From Sorangium sp025924095 (GTDB lineage: Bacteria > Myxococcota_A > Polyangia > Polyangiales > Polyangiaceae): a DNA stretch of 64,000 nt. Position 1 is the first letter of the stretch; every line of letters starts with the position of its first letter. Positions 16,007-24,961 of the stretch are shown here, piece after piece. Under the pieces are notes generated by a model. It made no database searches and had not been told where the DNA came from. It was given only the letters and a program-made list of their open reading frames with translations. Location of the stretch: NCBI RefSeq assembly GCF_051521505.1, contig NZ_CP150356.1:5084001-5148000 (forward strand), written 5' to 3'. The translations under genes were made by a program, and so were the position numbers.

Positions 16007-18112
16007 GTGACCACCCATGACCCGAGCCTACCCCAGCGGTGGGTCGTGGCCGTCGAGTTTCCTCGCCGCCGGCGCTTAAGAAGTCCGCTTCTCCGGGAAT
16101 GCAACTACCATAACGGGGTGGTGGCAAAGATCGATGACCGGCCGGAGTCGAGCCTGCACGCCGCGTTCGATCGCTCGGACGCGCACCGTGGCTCGCCGGA
16201 CAAACACCTCGCTGCGTGGCTGTCCGAGGTCGACGTCGGGCTGATCGAGATCGACGCCGAGCAGCGCGTGGTGCGCTGCAACGGCGCGGCCGAGCGGCTG
16301 ACCGGCTGGTCGATCGTCGAGGCGCGCGGCGCGCTGCTCGATCGCGTGCTCCGCCTGATCCCGGCGGCGGGGACGACGAGCGGAGATCCGGACATCGACG
16401 TCGGAGAGATGAACGAGCTGTTCGACGACGGCGCGCCCGCGAAGCCCGCGCCGCCGCCGGCGCTCACGCCGCGGCGCGAGCCCGCGGTGCCGATCTCGCC
16501 GGTGATCATCGACGAGGGCGCGCTGCGCACGCCGGGCGCGCCGCTCGCCGCCCCCGAGGCGACCCGGCCGCCGGCGCGGTACACCGCGCTGCTCGAGCGC
16601 CGCGACGGCTCCGTCATCCCGATCCTCCACACGATCGGCGCGATCGCGGGGCGGCCCTCGCGCGATGGCCAGCGCGACTCGAAGCCGCCGCCTCCTCCCG
16701 GGCAGATCGTGCTCTTCCGCGAGCTCGGCGCGCCGGGGCCCCTGCCGATCCACCCGGCCAAGCCCCGCTACGACGCGCTGACGCGCCTCCTCGACCGGTA
16801 CGCGATCATCGATCGCATCGAGGAGGCGCTCAACGACTGCAGGAAGACGGGGACGCCGTACGCGCTCTGTTACATCGACCTGGATCGCTTCCGCCTCGTC
16901 AACGCGACCTGCGGGCACGAGGCGGGGGACGATCTGCTCCAGTGGGTCGCGACGCGCGTGCACGAGATCGTCGGCCCGCAGGACGCGGCCGGGCGCATCG
17001 GCGGCGACGAGTTCGTGCTGCTGCTCGCGGGCAAGAGCGAGCGAGAGGCGGAGCGGATCGCGCGCGATCTGCAGATCTGCTTGCTCGAGTTCCGGTTCGG
17101 GTGGGCGGAGAAGACGTTCTCGATCGGCGCCAGCATCGGGCTCGTGGTGCTGACGCCCCACTTCGAGCGGGCGGTCGACGTGCTCGGCGCCGCCGATCAC
17201 GCGTGCCGGATCGCGAAGGAGAACGGGCGCGGGCGGCTGCAGGTCTACCTCGACGACCAGCAGATGACGACGAGCCGGCGCTCGATGCAGTGGGTGGCGA
17301 GCCTGCAGCGCCACCTCGCCGAGGGGCGGCTGCGGCTCTACTCGCAGGGCATCCACCCGCTCGTCATGCCGGGCGCGGCGCCCCGCCCCCACGGCGCGCA
17401 CTTCGAGGTGCTCGTGCGGCAGCTCGGCGAGGACGGCCGGCTCTACTCGCCCGTGGGCATCATCCAGGCGGCGGAGCAGAGCGGCCTGATCCACGTCATC
17501 GATCGCTACGTCGCGCGGCAGGCGTTCCGGCTGATCGGCGCGATGCCGCAGCACGCGCTCCGGCGCCTCGACACGTGCTCGATCAACCTGTCGGGCGTGT
17601 CTCTCCTGCGCGAGGGCCTGCTCGACTTCCTCGTCGAGCAGCTGCACCGGGCGCAGGTGCCGCCGAGCAAGATCTGCTTCGAGATCACCGAGACGGCGGC
17701 GCTCGCCAACCTCGGCGAGGTGCTGTGGTTCATGCAGGAGCTCGGCGCCATGGGGTGCCGGTTCGCGATCGACGACTTCGGCAGCGGGCACGCGTCGTAC
17801 GGCTACCTGGAGAGCCTGCCGGTCGACTACGTGAAGATCGACGGCATGTTCGTGCGCGATCTGCAGGACAACACGCTCCACCGCGCGATCGTCGAGTCGG
17901 TGCAGCGGATCGGCGACACGCTCGGCATCAAGACCGTCGCCGAGCAGGTGGAGAACAAGGAGATCGCCGATCTGCTCACGACGATGGGCATCCACTACGC
18001 GCAGGGGTGGCACTTCGACAAGCCGCAGCCGCTCGTCGACCTCTGCGCGTCGCTGCGCGTCCAGGGCGAGCCGAGCGATCCCGGCGCGACGGGCTCTCCG
18101 GAGGGCCGCTGA
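16007..18112 (+). CDS. PAS-GGDEF-EAL cyclic-di-GMP protein
   Basis: A cytoplasmic 701-residue protein with a PAS-like sensor (about 65-220, interrupted by a Pro-rich insertion near 145-190). The GGDEF domain (about 262-420) has an intact RIGGDEFVLLL, and the EAL domain (about 430-680) follows. In the EAL part the catalytic set looks complete: FEVLVR (EVL for EAL), INLSG, EITET, DDFGSG, VKIDG and AEQVEN. Both diguanylate cyclase and phosphodiesterase activity are therefore possible. The inhibitory RxxD site before GGDEF reads GPQD. Alternative GTG starts at 16118 and 16121 would remove about 37 residues. Confidence 0.9.
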   Translation: MTTHDPSLPQRWVVAVEFPRRRRLRSPLLRECNYHNGVVAKIDDRPESSLHAAFDRSDAHRGSPDKHLAAWLSEVDVGLIEIDAEQRVVRCNGAAERLTGWSIVEARGALLDRVLRLIPAAGTTSGDPDIDVGEMNELFDDGAPAKPAPPPALTPRREPAVPISPVIIDEGALRTPGAPLAAPEATRPPARYTALLERRDGSVIPILHTIGAIAGRPSRDGQRDSKPPPPPGQIVLFRELGAPGPLPIHPAKPRYDALTRLLDRYAIIDRIEEALNDCRKTGTPYALCYIDLDRFRLVNATCGHEAGDDLLQWVATRVHEIVGPQDAAGRIGGDEFVLLLAGKSEREAERIARDLQICLLEFRFGWAEKTFSIGASIGLVVLTPHFERAVDVLGAADHACRIAKENGRGRLQVYLDDQQMTTSRRSMQWVASLQRHLAEGRLRLYSQGIHPLVMPGAAPRPHGAHFEVLVRQLGEDGRLYSPVGIIQAAEQSGLIHVIDRYVARQAFRLIGAMPQHALRRLDTCSINLSGVSLLREGLLDFLVEQLHRAQVPPSKICFEITETAALANLGEVLWFMQELGAMGCRFAIDDFGSGHASYGYLESLPVDYVKIDGMFVRDLQDNTLHRAIVESVQRIGDTLGIKTVAEQVENKEIADLLTTMGIHYAQGWHFDKPQPLVDLCASLRVQGEPSDPGATGSPEGR

Positions 18113-18167
18113 CGACGCCTCGCGGGCGCGCCCGGGTGATCGCGGCGCGGGGACCCCGCCGGGCTCG

Positions 18168-18851
18168 CTAGCGAAGCAGGGCGGACGACGTGGTGAGCGT
18201 GACGCCGGCGGCCTGCATCTCGGAGAGCGCGGCGGCGACGCCGGCCTCGGTGATGCCGGCGACGGCGTCGGTCAGGAGCGTCGTGCGGTAGCCGCGCCGC
18301 GCCAGCCCGAGGGCGGCGGAGCGGACGCAGTAGTCGGTCGCCACGCCGTACACGACGAGCTCCGGCGCGCCGCCGAGCGCCGCGGCGAGCTCGCGCAGGA
18401 ACCCCTCGGCGAGGGGGTTCGCGAAGAGGCTGTAGACCTCCTTCTCGAAGTAGACCGCGTGGATCGTGCCCGTCGCGAGCTCGCGCACCGCCGCGTCGAT
18501 GGGCGCGCGCTCGACGTTCGGGAGAAAGCGGAAGCGCGGCGGCAGCGTCCCCTCGACCTTCAGCCAGCCCGGCGTCCCCTTCACGCAGTGGTCCGGGAAG
18601 CCCGGTTTGTCGCCCTCCGGGGCCGGGACGTCGTTCGACGCGAACTCCCACGCGTCCCACGCGTGCGAGTCGACCGAGCCGACGATCGGGATCCCGTGCG
18701 CGACGGCGTGCTCCGTGAGCCTCCGGAACAGCGCGTTCGGCGAGCCCTTCACGTAGAGCGCGCCGGCCTCCTCGCAGAAGTCTCGCTGCACGTCCACGTC
18801 GACGAACACCCTCGGGGGCGGAGGTTGCCGGGTCACGTTGCCACTCGCCAT
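18168..18851 (-). CDS. pncA: Nicotinamidase (isochorismatase-like hydrolase)
   Basis: Deamidates nicotinamide to nicotinate for NAD salvage. The 227-residue protein has the catalytic triad Asp20 (VDVQRDF), Lys137 (FEKEV) and Cys175 (ATDYCVRSAA). Likely metal ligands are Asp61 and His63 (VDSHAW) and His88 (FPDHCVKGT). One further His found in the mycobacterial enzyme is not seen. A good Shine-Dalgarno (AGGAGAG) precedes the ATG. It lies 84 bp downstream of pncB on the same strand, and pncB uses the product of this enzyme, which supports the assignment. Confidence 0.9.
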   Translation of the reverse strand: MASGNVTRQPPPPRVFVDVDVQRDFCEEAGALYVKGSPNALFRRLTEHAVAHGIPIVGSVDSHAWDAWEFASNDVPAPEGDKPGFPDHCVKGTPGWLKVEGTLPPRFRFLPNVERAPIDAAVRELATGTIHAVYFEKEVYSLFANPLAEGFLRELAAALGGAPELVVYGVATDYCVRSAALGLARRGYRTTLLTDAVAGITEAGVAAALSEMQAAGVTLTTSSALLR

Positions 18852-18935
18852 GTGCTCTCTCCTCTCGCGCGCCGCTCACGTGGGGCGCGCCGCCGCGCCA
18901 CCGCGGCCGCGCGCGCGGCGCCTCGCTCGATCTCG

Positions 18936-20312
18936 CTATCCTACGCCGGAGACGACGCGGGCGCGCACCGTCTCCACGAGCGCGCCGAGCTTGGGTGACA
19001 CCTCGACCGGGAAGGGCGCGCCCGGCGAGGGGTCGTCGTCGATGCGCCGCAGCGCCTCCGGCAGCCCGGCGATCTCGGCGCGCACACGCGCCCGGACCGC
19101 GTCGAGCCCCTCGGGCGGCGCGACACGGGCACCCTGCCTCATCACGGGCGCGAGCAGCGGCTCGGCCCCGGGGCCCGCGGGCTCGCCGTCGAGCGCGATG
19201 ACGTCGCGGGCGAGCCTCCCGGCCGGGTCGCGGAAGCGGTGCACCTGGTGCGCTCCGGGCAGCGTCGCCTTGCCCTCCGAGAACTTCGCGATGGGCGTGC
19301 GCGCTGCTCCGGAGCCCGGCTCGACGCCTCCAATCTCCACGAGCTTGTACACGCCGCCCAGCGCGGGGGAATCGATCGACGTCACGAGGTCCGTCCCGAC
19401 GCCGTAGAGGTCGATGGGCGCCCCGGCGCGCCTCAGCTCGGCGATCCGGTGCTCGTTGAGATCGCCCGAGGCGACGATCTTCGCCGACGCGCACCCGGCG
19501 GCGTCGAGGATCCTCCGCACGGCCACGCTGAGCGCGCCGAGGTCGCCGGAGTCGAGCCGGACCCCCTTCAGCTTGTCGCGCGCGATCGCCGCCGCGCGCG
19601 CGGCGCCGACGAGCGTGTCGTACGTGTCGATGAGCAGGATCGCCGCGTTCGGGAAGACGGCGACGTAGCCCTCGAACGCGGCCTCCTCCGATGGGTGGGC
19701 CATGGTCCACATGTGCGCGGCCGTCCCGTGCACCGGGATGCCGAAGCGCATGCCGGCCTCCACGTTGGAGGTGCCGACGCAGCCGACCGCGTACGCGGCC
19801 CGCGCCGCGTCGAGCGCCGCCTCCGGGTGAGCCCTCCGGGTGCCGAACTCCATGACCCCCGCGTCGCCGGCGGCCAGGACGATGCGCGCGGCCTTCGACG
19901 CGATCGTGGTGGCGTGGTTGACGGCGGACAGGGCGAACGTCTCGATGAGCTGCGCCTCGATGATCGGCGCGGTGACGCGCAGGAGCGGCTCGTTCGGGAA
20001 GAACACCGTCCCCTCGGGGACGGCCCACACGTCGCCGTGAAAGCGGAAGTCCCGCAGGTAGCTGCAGAACGCCGGCGTCATCGCGTCCGCGAGGGCGGGG
20101 AGCGCGCTCAGGTAGGCGATCTGCTCGTCGGTGAAGCGGAGCTGCTCGAGGTAGCGCAGGACGCGCTCGAGGCCCATCGCGACGAGGAAGCGCCGGTGCC
20201 TGGGCAGCCGCCGCACGAAGAGCTCGCACGTCGCGACGCGCGAGGCCATGCCGCGGTGGAAGTACCCCGCCGCCATCGTCAACTGGTAGAGATCGGTGTG
20301 CAGCGCGTCCAC
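18936..20312 (-). CDS. pncB: Nicotinate phosphoribosyltransferase
   Basis: Makes nicotinate mononucleotide from nicotinate and PRPP (NAD salvage, Preiss-Handler route). The 458-residue protein has the family opening HTDLYQLTMAAGYF, the FGTRRAHPEAA loop with the phosphorylatable-His region, GTSNVEAG, GTAAHMW, VRLDSGDLGAL and VASGDLNEHRI. All are typical of class II PncB. Its partner pncA follows downstream, forming a two-gene salvage operon. It diverges from folD. Confidence 0.93.
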   Translation of the reverse strand: MDALHTDLYQLTMAAGYFHRGMASRVATCELFVRRLPRHRRFLVAMGLERVLRYLEQLRFTDEQIAYLSALPALADAMTPAFCSYLRDFRFHGDVWAVPEGTVFFPNEPLLRVTAPIIEAQLIETFALSAVNHATTIASKAARIVLAAGDAGVMEFGTRRAHPEAALDAARAAYAVGCVGTSNVEAGMRFGIPVHGTAAHMWTMAHPSEEAAFEGYVAVFPNAAILLIDTYDTLVGAARAAAIARDKLKGVRLDSGDLGALSVAVRRILDAAGCASAKIVASGDLNEHRIAELRRAGAPIDLYGVGTDLVTSIDSPALGGVYKLVEIGGVEPGSGAARTPIAKFSEGKATLPGAHQVHRFRDPAGRLARDVIALDGEPAGPGAEPLLAPVMRQGARVAPPEGLDAVRARVRAEIAGLPEALRRIDDDPSPGAPFPVEVSPKLGALVETVRARVVSGVG

Positions 20313-20485
20313 CGCTCATGGCTAGAGACGCTGGACGGAAGGGTCAACCTGAAGATCGCGCCGCCGACGTGGCGGTCGCCTCACGCCGCGGCCCGCGGCC
20401 GTTCGTCGCGGGTCGACGCGACCCCCGGGCAGGCCGAGCGGGCCGCGCTCCCGCGACGGCCGCGGCTGGTCTAAGCTCCGCGGCC

Positions 20486-21355
20486 GTGGCAGCCAAGATC
20501 CTGGACGGCAAGGCGATCGCTCAGAAGGTCCGCGACGAGGTGCGGGAGGGGGTGGCGCGCTTCGCGGCCGCCCACGGCCGGCCCCCCGGCCTCGAGGTGG
20601 TGCTCGTCGGCGAGGACCCGGCCAGCGTGACCCACACGCGGAGCAAGGAGCGGGTGTCGAACGAGGTCGGCATCCGGGGCCGGCTCCGCGCGCTCCCGGC
20701 CGGGACGACCGAGGCCGAGCTGCTCGCGCTCATCGCGGAGCTCAACGCGGACGACGCGGTCGACGGGATCCTCGTCCAGCTGCCGCTGCCGGAGCACCTC
20801 CGGGAGCACGCCGTGCTCGACGCCATCGCTCCCGCGAAGGACGTCGACGGCCTCCACCCGGTGAACGCAGGCCTGCTCGCGCTGGGCCGCCCAGGCGGCC
20901 TCGCGCCGTGCACGCCGGTCGGCTGCATGCGCCTGCTCGCCGAGGCGGGCGTCGAGCTCGCCGGCGCCCGCGCGGTGGTGGTCGGGCGGAGCCACCTCGT
21001 CGGCAGGCCGATGGCGCAGCTGCTGCTCGCGCAGCACGCGACGGTCGCGATCGCCCACTCACGCACGCGCGATCTGCGGGCGATCTGCCGCGAGGCCGAC
21101 GTCCTCGTCGCCGCCGCCGGCAAGGCGAAGCTCATCGGGGGCGACTGGATCAAGGAAGGGGCCACGGTGATCGACGTCGGCATCAACCGCGACGACGCGG
21201 GCAAGCTGGTGGGCGACGTCGATTTCGAGGCCGCCAGGGAGCGCGCTGCCTGGATCACGCCGGTGCCGGGCGGCGTCGGCCCCATGACGATCGCCTCGCT
21301 GCTCGAGGCGACGCTGCGCGCGGCGGAAGCGCGGGTCGCGCAGCAGCGGCCGTGA
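20486..21355 (+). CDS. folD: Methylene-THF dehydrogenase / methenyl-THF cyclohydrolase
   Basis: Bifunctional one-carbon enzyme interconverting 5,10-methylene-, methenyl- and 10-formyl-tetrahydrofolate with NADP. The GTG start at 20486 gives 289 residues that align from residue 1 with E. coli FolD. The catalytic lysine Lys54, DGILVQLPLP, KDVDGLHPVN, PCTPVG, VVVGRSHLVGRP and PVPGGVGPMT are present. The otherwise conserved Tyr50 is replaced by His (VTHTRSK). The stop overlaps the next gene's GTG start (GTGA). Confidence 0.93.
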   Translation: MAAKILDGKAIAQKVRDEVREGVARFAAAHGRPPGLEVVLVGEDPASVTHTRSKERVSNEVGIRGRLRALPAGTTEAELLALIAELNADDAVDGILVQLPLPEHLREHAVLDAIAPAKDVDGLHPVNAGLLALGRPGGLAPCTPVGCMRLLAEAGVELAGARAVVVGRSHLVGRPMAQLLLAQHATVAIAHSRTRDLRAICREADVLVAAAGKAKLIGGDWIKEGATVIDVGINRDDAGKLVGDVDFEAARERAAWITPVPGGVGPMTIASLLEATLRAAEARVAQQRP

Positions 21356-22095
21356 CCGCTCGGGCGCCGGAGCCCTACGGGCCCGTCGAGGCCCTCGCCC
21401 CTGCCGCGGGCGCCGCGGCGTTCGTGGCGCGCGAGACCGCCGTGGCCAGCCCGCCGCTCGTCCCCGAGGTGAGGCTCCACCTCGCGACCGAGGTCACGCC
21501 GCTCTGGCACGCGACCGAGGCGACGCTCGCGCGCGCGGGCGTGCCGCCGCCGTACTGGGCGTTCGCGTGGGCCGGCGGGCAGGCGCTCGCGCGGTACCTG
21601 CTCGATCACCCCGCCGCGGTCTCGGGCAAGCGCGTGCTCGACCTCGCCGCCGGCGGCGGCGTCGTCGCGATCGCCGCGGTCCGCGCCGGCGCGGCGCACG
21701 TCAGCGCCGCCGACATCGATCCGTTCGCCGCCGCCGCGCTCCAGCTGAACGCGGCCCTCAACGGCGTCGCCGTCGACGTCATCACGGAGGATCTCACGGC
21801 GAGCGCCGCGCGCGGCGCGTGGGACGTCATCGTGGCGGGCGACATCTTCTACGAGCGCGCGATGGTCGACCGGATGCTCCCCTGGCTGCGGCGTCAGGCC
21901 GCCTGGACTGCGGCCGTGCTCGTCGGGGATCCGGGGCGCGCCTACTGCCCCTCGGAAGGCGTCGAGGAGCTCGCGCGTTGCCTCGTCCCCACGTCGCTCG
22001 ATCTGGAGGGGCGCGAGGTGCGCGAGGCGCGGGTGCTGCGGCTGCTGCCGCTCCCCCGGGCCGCCGAGCTGGACGCAACCCACGATGGCGAATAG
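21352..22095 (+). CDS. Class I SAM methyltransferase, ETFB-lysine methyltransferase-like
   Basis: Probable protein (lysine) methyltransferase of the METTL20/PrmA-like group (247 aa from the GTG at 21352). PPYWAFAWAGGQALARYL precedes the SAM-binding motif I VLDLAAGGGVVAIAA; motif II is SAADIDPFA; the post-motif is VIVAGDIFYER. The order 'PPyWaf.WpgG.aLaryl' is characteristic of the family that modifies electron-transfer flavoprotein or ribosomal protein L11. The target here is unknown. It is translationally coupled to folD by a 4-bp overlap. Confidence 0.82.
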   Translation: MTARAPEPYGPVEALAPAAGAAAFVARETAVASPPLVPEVRLHLATEVTPLWHATEATLARAGVPPPYWAFAWAGGQALARYLLDHPAAVSGKRVLDLAAGGGVVAIAAVRAGAAHVSAADIDPFAAAALQLNAALNGVAVDVITEDLTASAARGAWDVIVAGDIFYERAMVDRMLPWLRRQAAWTAAVLVGDPGRAYCPSEGVEELARCLVPTSLDLEGREVREARVLRLLPLPRAAELDATHDGE

Positions 22096-22104
22096 GGGCG
22101 TTTC

Positions 22105-22848
22105 ATGAGTCGATCGGCGATGGTCTTCACGGGCGTCCTGCTCGTCACCGGCTGCGGGCGCGGCGACGTGGCCCCCGCCTCCTCCGCATCGAGGACCGCG
22201 GCGGTGTCCCGCGGCGAGGACGGAGCTCAGCCGCCCCCGCCCGCCGCCCCGGCCTCCGGCCAGCCTGCGCCGCGCACGGCGGCCCCCGACGCAGCGGCCG
22301 ACGCCGGAAGCCCCGGGGCCGCCAGGGAGGCGTCGGGCGACCCTCGCATCGATGAGATCCGGAAGAGATACGAGGAGATCCAGGCGGACAAGGGGCTCAG
22401 CACGAGCGAGGTCCGCATGGCCTGCCCGGGTCGCGAGGGGAGCGCCGAGCTCCGGCTGCACCGGAAGAACAAGGATGTCTTGAGAGCGGAGCTGAAGGAC
22501 CACGCCGCGGGAGACGCCGGGTCCACCTACCTCTTCTATTACGACAACGGACAGCTCATCTTCGCCCTGAACGACGCCGAGCCGTTCGGCGGGCTCACGG
22601 AGCTCCGCCTTCTGCAGCGCCGGTACTACTACCACCAGGGCAGCCCGATCCTCTGCCTGAAGAAGAGCGTGCAGGGCCCCCCCGACAAGGTCGAATCCCT
22701 GCTGCACGAGGCGCCGAACGAGCGTGTCGACTGCTCCTTCGCGCCCAAGGTCCAGCGAATCGCCTCGGTCGCGCTGCGGGGCGCAGAGGCGATCGACGAG
22801 CTGAAGAAGCTGCTCTGCCCGCAGCCGCCCCGGCAGACCGGCGGGTAG
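22105..22848 (+). CDS. Putative lipoprotein
   Basis: A 247-residue protein with a lipoprotein signal peptide, lipobox LVTGC and lipidated Cys17. A Pro/Ala-rich linker of about 60 residues follows, then a compact domain (about 80-240) starting DPRIDEIRKRYEEIQADK. I know no named family for that domain. The domain contains Tyr-rich strands (TYLFYYDNGQLIF, RRYYYHQG). It sits 9 bp after the methyltransferase gene and may share its transcript. Exported through Lnt-dependent processing if the lipobox is used. Confidence 0.75.
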   Translation: MSRSAMVFTGVLLVTGCGRGDVAPASSASRTAAVSRGEDGAQPPPPAAPASGQPAPRTAAPDAAADAGSPGAAREASGDPRIDEIRKRYEEIQADKGLSTSEVRMACPGREGSAELRLHRKNKDVLRAELKDHAAGDAGSTYLFYYDNGQLIFALNDAEPFGGLTELRLLQRRYYYHQGSPILCLKKSVQGPPDKVESLLHEAPNERVDCSFAPKVQRIASVALRGAEAIDELKKLLCPQPPRQTGG

Positions 22849-22870
22849 GCCACGTCCGGCGGCGCGGCCC

Positions 22871-23587
22871 TCACGGGTCGCGAACGCCGTGCGTCGCCCT
22901 CCGCTCGATGGCCACGCCGCCGGCGACCTCGGGGCCAGGAGCGGCCCCGTCCACGCCGAGCCGACCCGCGCTGAGCCAGCGCGGCCGCCCCCCGAGCGCC
23001 GGCGCGAGCGCCGGGTCGTTCGTCGTGAGCAGGGTCGCCTTCCCCTCGGCGCGGCGCTCCTCGATGAGGCCCAGCACCACGCGCGCGCCATCGGCGTCGA
23101 GCCCGTTCGTCGGCTCGTCGAGGACGAGCAGCCACGGGTCGCCCACCAGCGCGGTGAGCAGGAGCGCGCGCTTGCGCTGCCCGAACGAGAGCCCGGAGAG
23201 ACGCTGTCGCCAGAACGACCCCGCGCCGACCCGGTCGATCCACGCGCGATCGAGCGGCGGCGCTTGCTTGAGCGCCCGCACGAGGGCGACGAGCTCGCAG
23301 ACCTGCAGGTCCGGCAGCGCCTCGGTGGCGTCGGGCGCATACCCGAGGCGGCGCCGCGCCGCGACGCCGCCGCCGTGGAGGGGATCGCCGCAGAGGACGA
23401 CGGCGCCGCGATCGGGCTCCAGCAGCCCGGCGACGATCCGCAGCAAGGTCGATTTGCCGGCGCCGTTGCCGCCCATCACGACCACCACGTTCGAAGGTCC
23501 GCAGCGGAGGTCGACGCCCGAGAGCACGTCCCTGCCCGCGAGCCGCTTGTGGATCCCCGTCGCTTCCAGCATCCCCCCTTCCAGCAT
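22871..23587 (-). CDS. ABC transporter ATP-binding protein
   Basis: ATPase of a type usually paired with an exporter permease. Walker A is GGNGAGKST, the signature is LSFGQRKRA (LSxGQ type), Walker B is LLVLDEPTNGLD and the switch segment is LLTTND (Asn where His is usual). The start is uncertain: ATGs at 23608, 23587 and 23572 are in frame. I prefer 23587 because AGGAGG sits about 8 bases upstream; 23608 overlaps the upstream permease stop (ATGA). It is the downstream gene of a permease-ATPase pair. Confidence 0.85.
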   Translation of the reverse strand: MLEGGMLEATGIHKRLAGRDVLSGVDLRCGPSNVVVVMGGNGAGKSTLLRIVAGLLEPDRGAVVLCGDPLHGGGVAARRRLGYAPDATEALPDLQVCELVALVRALKQAPPLDRAWIDRVGAGSFWRQRLSGLSFGQRKRALLLTALVGDPWLLVLDEPTNGLDADGARVVLGLIEERRAEGKATLLTTNDPALAPALGGRPRWLSAGRLGVDGAAPGPEVAGGVAIERRATHGVRDP

Positions 23588-23604
23588 CCCCCCACCCTCC
23601 TCTC

Positions 23605-24879
23605 TCATACCGCGGCGCCGCGCTCGCGGCGCGACGAGATCCAGCGCGCGCCGGCGGGCCCCGCGAGCAGCGCGGCCCCCGGAGCCCAGGCCGCGAGCGC
23701 GAGCTCGCCCCACGTCCACACCGACGCGGTCGCCACCACGACGGCGGCGAGCACCGAGAGGAGCACCCGGCTGCTGTCGCGGCCGTCCTGCCGCACGGAC
23801 CAGCGCACGCAGCCGAGCGCAACCCCGGCCAGGAGCAGCCCCGCGAGGCCCGCGCCGCCGAGCAGGCGCAGCGCCGCGAGGGGCGCCGCGCGGGTGAGCG
23901 CGCCGACCGCCGCCCCGTGCGCGAGCGCGAGGGCGACGAGCGGCGCGGCGACCGCCGCCGCCGCTGCGATCGCCCGGAGCGGGGCCGCCGCGCCGCACGC
24001 GTCGAGGAGCCACGTGATCCGCCGCTCCTCGCGCAGCACGGGACCGGAGAGGCCGGCGCCCAGGCAGAGCGCGACCGGCGCCAGCGCGACGAGCGATCCC
24101 TCGGCGAGCGGCGCGGCCCCGAGCGGTCCGTGGGTGCGGGCCCAGGCCGCCATGGCGAGCGCGCCGAGGGCGGTGAGCGCGAGGCCGCGCACCAGCACCG
24201 CGCGATGGCCGCGCAGGAGCGCCGCCAGGTAGGCGAGCGAGAGCGCGACGAGCCCGCCGCCGAGGACGGGCACGGCCGACGGGATCAGCGGGCGCTCGCG
24301 GCCGAGCGGGACCTCCGGCGCGCGGACGACGGCCGCGCGCAGCCCGAGGGCGAGCGCGGGCGCGGCGCACGCGAGCAGGATCGACGCCGGCGCCCCGAGC
24401 AGGATCGCGCCGGCGAGCAGCGAGAGGGCCGCGAGCTCGCGCGCGCCGCGCGGCCGGGCGAGGAGCATGCAATGGGCCGCGAGCGCGGCGACGCAGGCGG
24501 CGCTCGCGGCGAGCGCGCCGGCGCCGAACGCCCAGAGCGCCACCCACGGGAGCTCGGCGACGGCGAGGAGCAGCGCATGCGCCGACAGCAGCAGGGGGCG
24601 CGGGACCGGCAGCGCGCGGAGGAAGAAGGTCGCCGGAGCGCGGAGCAGCGCGCGCGCCGCCGACATCCCGACGAGCAGCCACGCCGCCCACAGCGCGAGC
24701 CGGAACGGGAGCGACTCGCCCGCGAGGCCGGTGAGCCGCGCAGGGTCCATCCCGTTGCCGCCGAACACGACCGCCCCGACGAGGCCCAGCCCCATGTACA
24801 GCGGCATGGCGCGGGCGAAGGCGTCCTTGCCGGCCGTCGAGACAAGGACGCGCAGAACGAGGGCGAAGCGGCGCAGCAC
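23605..24879 (-). CDS. Multi-span membrane protein, probable ABC permease
   Basis: An almost entirely hydrophobic protein of about 424 residues with ten or more predicted membrane helices rich in Ala and Leu. It has no recognisable motif. It sits directly upstream of, and overlapping, an ABC ATPase gene, so it is most likely the permease of that exporter. The GTG at 24879 is my choice of start (VLRRFALVLRVLV); a TTG at 24897 is an alternative. Longer extensions would run into the divergent DUF72 gene. Confidence 0.7.
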   Translation of the reverse strand: MLRRFALVLRVLVSTAGKDAFARAMPLYMGLGLVGAVVFGGNGMDPARLTGLAGESLPFRLALWAAWLLVGMSAARALLRAPATFFLRALPVPRPLLLSAHALLLAVAELPWVALWAFGAGALAASAACVAALAAHCMLLARPRGARELAALSLLAGAILLGAPASILLACAAPALALGLRAAVVRAPEVPLGRERPLIPSAVPVLGGGLVALSLAYLAALLRGHRAVLVRGLALTALGALAMAAWARTHGPLGAAPLAEGSLVALAPVALCLGAGLSGPVLREERRITWLLDACGAAAPLRAIAAAAAVAAPLVALALAHGAAVGALTRAAPLAALRLLGGAGLAGLLLAGVALGCVRWSVRQDGRDSSRVLLSVLAAVVVATASVWTWGELALAAWAPGAALLAGPAGARWISSRRERGAAV

Positions 24880-24961
24880 GTCGGGTGCAGGGTACAACCG
24901 GGCAGCGCCGTCCGGCGCAGCCTGTGTCGCGGAGAGCGCCGGAAGCGGTAGACTCGCCCGG

